From: Holosporales bacterium
GTDB lineage: Bacteria; Pseudomonadota; Alphaproteobacteria; Paracaedibacterales; UBA11393
DNA: 9,606 bases
NCBI GenBank assembly: GCA_003542655.1
Contig: DPKF01000136.1
Span: 1-9,606, forward strand
Direction: 5' to 3'
A program made the translations under genes and the position numbers. Positions 6,878 to 9,606 of the stretch are shown here, in pieces; within the stretch, counting starts at the first letter, position 1; each line of letters starts with the position of its first letter. The notes beneath the pieces were generated by a model. The model was not told the DNA's origin. It saw only the letters and a program-made list of their open reading frames with translations, and ran no database searches.

Positions 6878-8056
6878 ATGATGCGCTTTATTTTTATCTT
6901 TGTTTTAATTATGTGTCAACACGTGAGTGGTTCGACATTTTATGCTGAACTCGATCAAAGAGTTAGATGTTTTTCACTTGAAAAAACAGGAGGTCAACCA
7001 GGGGTCCTCATAGGAACTTGTCATATTGCTAGCTATGAAAAAATATTATCTCCCAGTTTTCAAGAAGCACTGCAAGATTTTAAACACATTGTGACAGAAA
7101 TTGATTTAAATGATACACCAGAAGGTTCTGATACTGAAAGTTGTGCAGAAAATGATAATCTTCAACAAAAAGATGTCTTTTCCAATACTACTAAGGAACA
7201 TGATGAAGTAACACGTATTTTCCAGAGTTTTTTTACATCAGATGGCTTGCCTCCAGAAGCTGAAGCAATTTATGACAAATGTGTTACTTCTCTCAAGCAA
7301 TATGGTTTCGAGTTGTGTGAAGGGCACAAAAGCCTCGGAGATTGGTTATTATCAATGGCGACTTGTATTATAAGTTGCGATCCTAAGAAAGTTTGTGAAA
7401 GTGCCTTTGATTATGTGATCATGAGCGAGATAACAGCTTACCGTAGTCATGACGTTATTGACTATTATATAGCGCGACTCAGTGACAATGATAATGCTGC
7501 CTATTATGTACTAGAAACAGCAGATGTGAGAAAAAAAGCGTATGCATTAGAGGCAGAAGAAGAATTTCCTTGTTTAGATCTAAAAATAGAATCAGATAAC
7601 CCTTATAGCCAAGCTTTACTTTGGTATTCAGGTATATGTGAACTATTGCTTCTAAAGCATAATCCAGCATTTACACACTTTATAGAAGAAACTAAAAAGG
7701 GTCATGTCCAACAGTGTCTTCCTTTTTTGCAGCAAGAGGGGGAGCGTTTGATAGTTCGTATGGTGGATAAACAACATCCACGTGTAAAAGAGTATTACTT
7801 TGGGGACTCTATTGGCCAAAACACTGACCCAGATATGATCTATCGTAATAGACACTGGAAAAATGAAATTCCTAAAATTTTATTGCGTGTTGCCGGTGAA
7901 CGTTTTATCATTGCCGCAGGCGCTAAGCATTTAAATGTGTATGATCCAGAAAAGCAAGAAGAATTAGGTTTAATTGATATATTGAAAGCATTGGGGTATA
8001 CAGTTACAGAAATGGCGCGTAATGCAGATGGCCTTTTTGATATGCCGTCATTTTGA
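6878..8056 (+). CDS. Exported TraB/GumN-family protein (TIKI-like fold), cysteine-rich
   Basis: The TraB/GumN family includes the TIKI metalloproteases of animals; bacterial members are mostly of unknown function. An N-terminal hydrophobic stretch (3-13) ending near VSGS looks like a signal peptide cleaved about residue 18-20, so the protein is probably periplasmic or secreted. Family motifs appear in order: LIGTCHIA with GTCH (46-49), E74 in VTEIDL, VLETADVRKKA (211-221), YRNRHW (322-327) and GAKHL (348-352). Both GxxH histidines, H49 and H351, are kept, so an active metal site is possible. After the signal there are 11 cysteines, many for this family as I know it, suggesting disulfides. At 392 residues it is longer than the roughly 300 usual for bacterial members, mostly from the segment around 80-175. 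The ATG at 6878 is followed at once by another and neither has a clear ribosome site. It ends in tandem in-frame stops, TGA TAG. Substrate and role are unknown. Confidence 0.82.
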   Translation: MMRFIFIFVLIMCQHVSGSTFYAELDQRVRCFSLEKTGGQPGVLIGTCHIASYEKILSPSFQEALQDFKHIVTEIDLNDTPEGSDTESCAENDNLQQKDVFSNTTKEHDEVTRIFQSFFTSDGLPPEAEAIYDKCVTSLKQYGFELCEGHKSLGDWLLSMATCIISCDPKKVCESAFDYVIMSEITAYRSHDVIDYYIARLSDNDNAAYYVLETADVRKKAYALEAEEEFPCLDLKIESDNPYSQALLWYSGICELLLLKHNPAFTHFIEETKKGHVQQCLPFLQQEGERLIVRMVDKQHPRVKEYYFGDSIGQNTDPDMIYRNRHWKNEIPKILLRVAGERFIIAAGAKHLNVYDPEKQEELGLIDILKALGYTVTEMARNADGLFDMPSF

Positions 8057-8100
8057 TAGTGTGGATGCACGCTAAAACGATCGTAGAAAAAGTTCACCTA

Positions 8101-8120
8101 ATTTATACAAATATTTATAC
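8101..8120. repeat. Two copies of ATTTATAC with a 12-bp period
   Basis: ATTTATAC occurs at 8101-8108 and 8113-8120 in the 205-nt gap between the TraB/GumN gene and tRNA-Ser. The sequence is A/T-rich and the repeat may be chance. Apart from this, a possible terminator and the tRNA promoter, I see nothing else in 8057-8261. Confidence 0.25.
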
Positions 8121-8173
8121 TGCTGAAATTCATGTCTGATGTATGCTCATGTAGCCTTTGAAACGGTACGTAT

Positions 8174-8216
8174 GCTGAGAAAGTTTTTGCCTTATCATTT
8201 CAGTTGCATTTTTTTA
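8174..8216 (+). terminator. Possible rho-independent terminator after the TraB/GumN gene
   Basis: CTGAGA (8175-8180) can pair with TTTCAG (8198-8203), with one G-U pair and a 17-nt loop, followed by a T-rich run (8209-8215, continuing to 8224 with interruptions). The stem is short and the loop large, so this is a weak call. Confidence 0.35.
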
Positions 8217-8222
8217 TATTTT

Positions 8223-8252
8223 TTGACACAATTACCTAAGTATTGAATTGAT
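8223..8252 (+). promoter_or_regulatory. Candidate promoter for tRNA-Ser (and probably ruvA)
   Basis: A perfect TTGACA (8223-8228) lies 33 nt before the mature tRNA 5' end at 8262. The matching -10 is poor: AATTGA with a 17-nt spacer or ATTGAT with 18 nt, either of which would start RNA a few bases before the tRNA. An 18-bp dyad (8241-8258) covers this -10. Confidence 0.45.
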
Positions 8253-8261
8253 TCAGTATGT

Positions 8262-8351
8262 GGATGGGTGGCCGAGCGGTTGAAGGCACCGGTCTTGAAA
8301 ACCGGCAAGGGGGAGACCTCTTCGTGGGTTCGAATCCCACCCCATCCGCCA
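8262..8351 (+). tRNA. tRNA-Ser(UGA), CCA encoded
   Basis: A 90-nt class II tRNA that reads UCN serine codons. Acceptor GGATGGG (8262-8268) pairs with CCCATCC (8341-8347), followed by discriminator G and a genome-encoded CCA (8349-8351). The D stem is GCC/GGC (8271-8273, 8285-8287). The anticodon stem CCGGT/ACCGG encloses loop CTTGAAA with anticodon TGA at 8296-8298. A long variable arm (8306-8323) forms its own stem, as expected for serine, and the T arm is GTGGG-TTCGAAT-CCCAC (8324-8340). ruvA begins 27 nt after the CCA, with no terminator between. Confidence 0.98.
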
Positions 8352-8378
8352 TTATATGGCAAGACTGTAGAGCAAATT

Positions 8379-8999
8379 ATGATTACCAAACTTACTGGAC
8401 GCGTTGATAGTAAAGATCTTAATACTTTCGTCTTAGATGTGAACGGCGTTGGTTACTTAGTGTATGCATCAAAAAAAACAACACATCAATTGCCGGATTC
8501 ACAACAACCAATATCTATCTTGATAGAGCATATTTTTAGGCAAGATGACCAAATGCTTTGTGGATTTTTAACGGCTATTGAACGGGATTGGTTTCGTTTG
8601 TTGGTTTCTGTTCAGGGTGTTGGAACCAAAGTAGCCCTTTCTATTTTGTCGTTTTTATCACCAGATGAAATTGCAGACTGCATAGCACGACAACACTCAA
8701 ATCCCTTCACACAAGCCGATGGCGTAGGGGCAAAAGTTGCAGGCCGCATTACCTTAGAATTAAAGGGGAAAATTCCCAGTGTACATAGCTTTGTGGACGG
8801 CTTAAATGAAAAGAGTGACAGTAGTTTTGCTGCACATAATTATGCACAACAAGATGCCGTTTCGGCCCTTTCAAATTTGGGCTATACAAAAACGGATGCC
8901 AATATAGTTGTACAGAATCTTGTTCAGAAAAATCCTAAATCATCCACACAAGATTTAATTCGTGAAGGATTGAAAGCACTTTCAGTGGGCAGACGGTAA
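8379..8999 (+). CDS. ruvA: Holliday junction branch migration protein RuvA
   Basis: RuvA binds four-way junctions as a tetramer and loads the RuvB motor for branch migration. The ATG at 8379 gives 206 residues, close to E. coli (203). A longer frame opening with GTG at 8268 starts inside the tRNA and is rejected. The N-terminal OB domain (1-63) has VLDVNGVGYLV; two helix-hairpin-helix motifs follow at VQGVGTKVALSIL (78-90) and DGVGAKVAGRITLELK (114-129). After a flexible linker, the RuvB-binding domain III is at about 156-201. The acidic pin reads RQDD (54-57) where E. coli has REDA, so one acidic residue is Gln and the next-but-one is a new Asp. The ribosome site is weak. Neither ruvC nor ruvB is adjacent within the window; instead it follows tRNA-Ser by 27 nt. 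Confidence 0.96.
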   Translation: MITKLTGRVDSKDLNTFVLDVNGVGYLVYASKKTTHQLPDSQQPISILIEHIFRQDDQMLCGFLTAIERDWFRLLVSVQGVGTKVALSILSFLSPDEIADCIARQHSNPFTQADGVGAKVAGRITLELKGKIPSVHSFVDGLNEKSDSSFAAHNYAQQDAVSALSNLGYTKTDANIVVQNLVQKNPKSSTQDLIREGLKALSVGRR

Positions 9000-9021
9000 T
9001 AATTAGTCGCTGTTTTTTTTT
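8990..9021 (+). terminator. Possible terminator at the end of ruvA
   Basis: CAGACG (8990-8995) can pair with CGCTG (9008-9012) with a bulged A, followed directly by nine T (9013-9021). The hairpin starts inside the last ruvA codons. The T tract is good but the stem is only five base pairs. It occupies most of the 27-nt gap to the convergent lptA-like gene. Confidence 0.4.
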
Positions 9022-9026
9022 ACAAT

Positions 9027-9527
9027 TTAAGTTTTAGGCGCTGCAGAGCCTGTGTGGAGAATAGCCTCTGATATATGTTCACCAAAACTTTCAACGCCAT
9101 ATACTTTTGTTTGAATATTAATTTCTGCCTTGTCACCTGTGACGGTGTCTTTTTTCTTTAGGTCTGTTACTTTAACGCATCCTGTACAGATAATATTTTG
9201 TGCTTTACCATCATAGCGGCATGTTGTTGCTGTGACCGTTAAGGTTGGTGATTGAAATAAAACGTGATTATGTTGTGTGCTTGTTGCTTGTAATGTATCA
9301 ACACCATTAATATCATCAGCGTTATGATGCGCTGTCATAGAATCTGCTGTTAGAATTTGTGTTCCTTCCTCAGCATTATGAAATGTAGCAATTGCATTAC
9401 CCACAGCTGTTGAAATTTTTGTTTTATCATTATAGGTCATTTCATCAGCGGTCACCGTTAACGGCGGCACATTTTTTGCTATTGCAACGGCGTTTAATAG
9501 TAAGAACAACAAAACATTTTTTTGCAT
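9027..9527 (-). CDS. lptA: LptA/OstA-like periplasmic LPS-transport protein
   Basis: LptA forms the periplasmic bridge that carries lipopolysaccharide from the inner membrane (LptBFGC) to LptDE. The 166 residues begin with a signal peptide, with likely cleavage after AIA (15-17). The OstA-type beta-jellyroll repeats follow: LTVTADEMTYND (23-34), AVGNAIATF (41-49), ILTADSMTAHH (58-68), then GCVKVTDLKKKDTVTGDKAE (116-135). Length and motif order fit LptA (E. coli has 185) better than the far larger LptD. Three cysteines (103, 114, 117) are not a usual LptA feature that I know of. The ATG at 9527 has AAGAGA (9538-9533) spaced 5 nt. The 79 nt upstream to the window edge hold no open frame running into it, so a tightly coupled lptC is not visible. 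It ends convergent with ruvA. Confidence 0.82.
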   Translation of the reverse strand: MQKNVLLFLLLNAVAIAKNVPPLTVTADEMTYNDKTKISTAVGNAIATFHNAEEGTQILTADSMTAHHNADDINGVDTLQATSTQHNHVLFQSPTLTVTATTCRYDGKAQNIICTGCVKVTDLKKKDTVTGDKAEINIQTKVYGVESFGEHISEAILHTGSAAPKT

Positions 9528-9606
9528 TCATTTCTCTTATAAAAAATCTTTATATCCCTAGAATAGCAAAACCTATTGCATAGTGATATTCTATACTCAA
9601 CAAAAA

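Noticed and set aside
8065..8139. 24-codon ORF starting ATG at 8065
   Set aside because: Too short, no ribosome site and no recognisable feature.
8268..8378. N-terminal extension of RuvA from GTG at 8268
   Set aside because: The extension is the tRNA-Ser sequence itself; RuvA homology starts at the ATG at 8379.

Overview
The window comes from a low-GC alphaproteobacterium, probably one with an intracellular or reduced-genome lifestyle of the Rickettsiales/Holosporales kind. The evidence is the alphaproteobacterial style of DnaE (N-terminal HLRVHSAYS, then GITDTNNLFG) and of RuvA (an ERDWFRLL block followed by VQGVGTKVAL), together with strongly A+T-rich codon choice and compact, partly overlapping gene control. 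This is a judgement from remembered family sequences; I ran no search, and order and genus stay open. UGA is used as a stop and Trp is coded by UGG, so the standard bacterial code applies.

Layout. Bases 1-1655 (+): the 3' part of nuoN (respiratory complex I antiporter-like subunit) followed 14 nt later by ccmC (heme handling for cytochrome c maturation), apparently one transcript. Bases 1777-6694 (-): a tight three-gene unit, in transcription order a short RodZ-like HTH/membrane protein, an RlpA-like DPBB lipoprotein and dnaE (replicative polymerase alpha subunit), with gaps of only 4 and 3 nt. Bases 6695-6877: a divergent control region with back-to-back promoter candidates, a near-perfect direct repeat and a short in-frame upstream ORF. 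Bases 6878-8056 (+): an exported, cysteine-rich TraB/GumN-family protein. Bases 8262-8351 (+): tRNA-Ser(UGA) with encoded CCA, followed 27 nt later by ruvA (8379-8999), probably on the same transcript. Bases 9027-9527 (-): a short LptA/OstA-type periplasmic LPS-transport protein, convergent with ruvA.

How it fits together. Most genes are housekeeping: energy conservation and cytochrome c biogenesis on the left, cell shape/septum plus DNA replication in the middle, recombination/repair and LPS transport on the right. The middle unit joins envelope morphogenesis genes with the replicase gene by near-touching junctions that suggest translational coupling. The least conventional gene is the TraB/GumN protein, which keeps both histidine motifs of the family and carries 11 cysteines after its signal peptide. 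I find no transposon, phage, CRISPR, toxin-antitoxin or biosynthetic cluster, and nothing I would defend as a new multi-gene system. The most interesting points are the unusual gene neighbourhoods, the control region at 6695-6877, and a few altered residues and domain losses in otherwise familiar proteins. No stretch longer than 300 bases lacks a gene.
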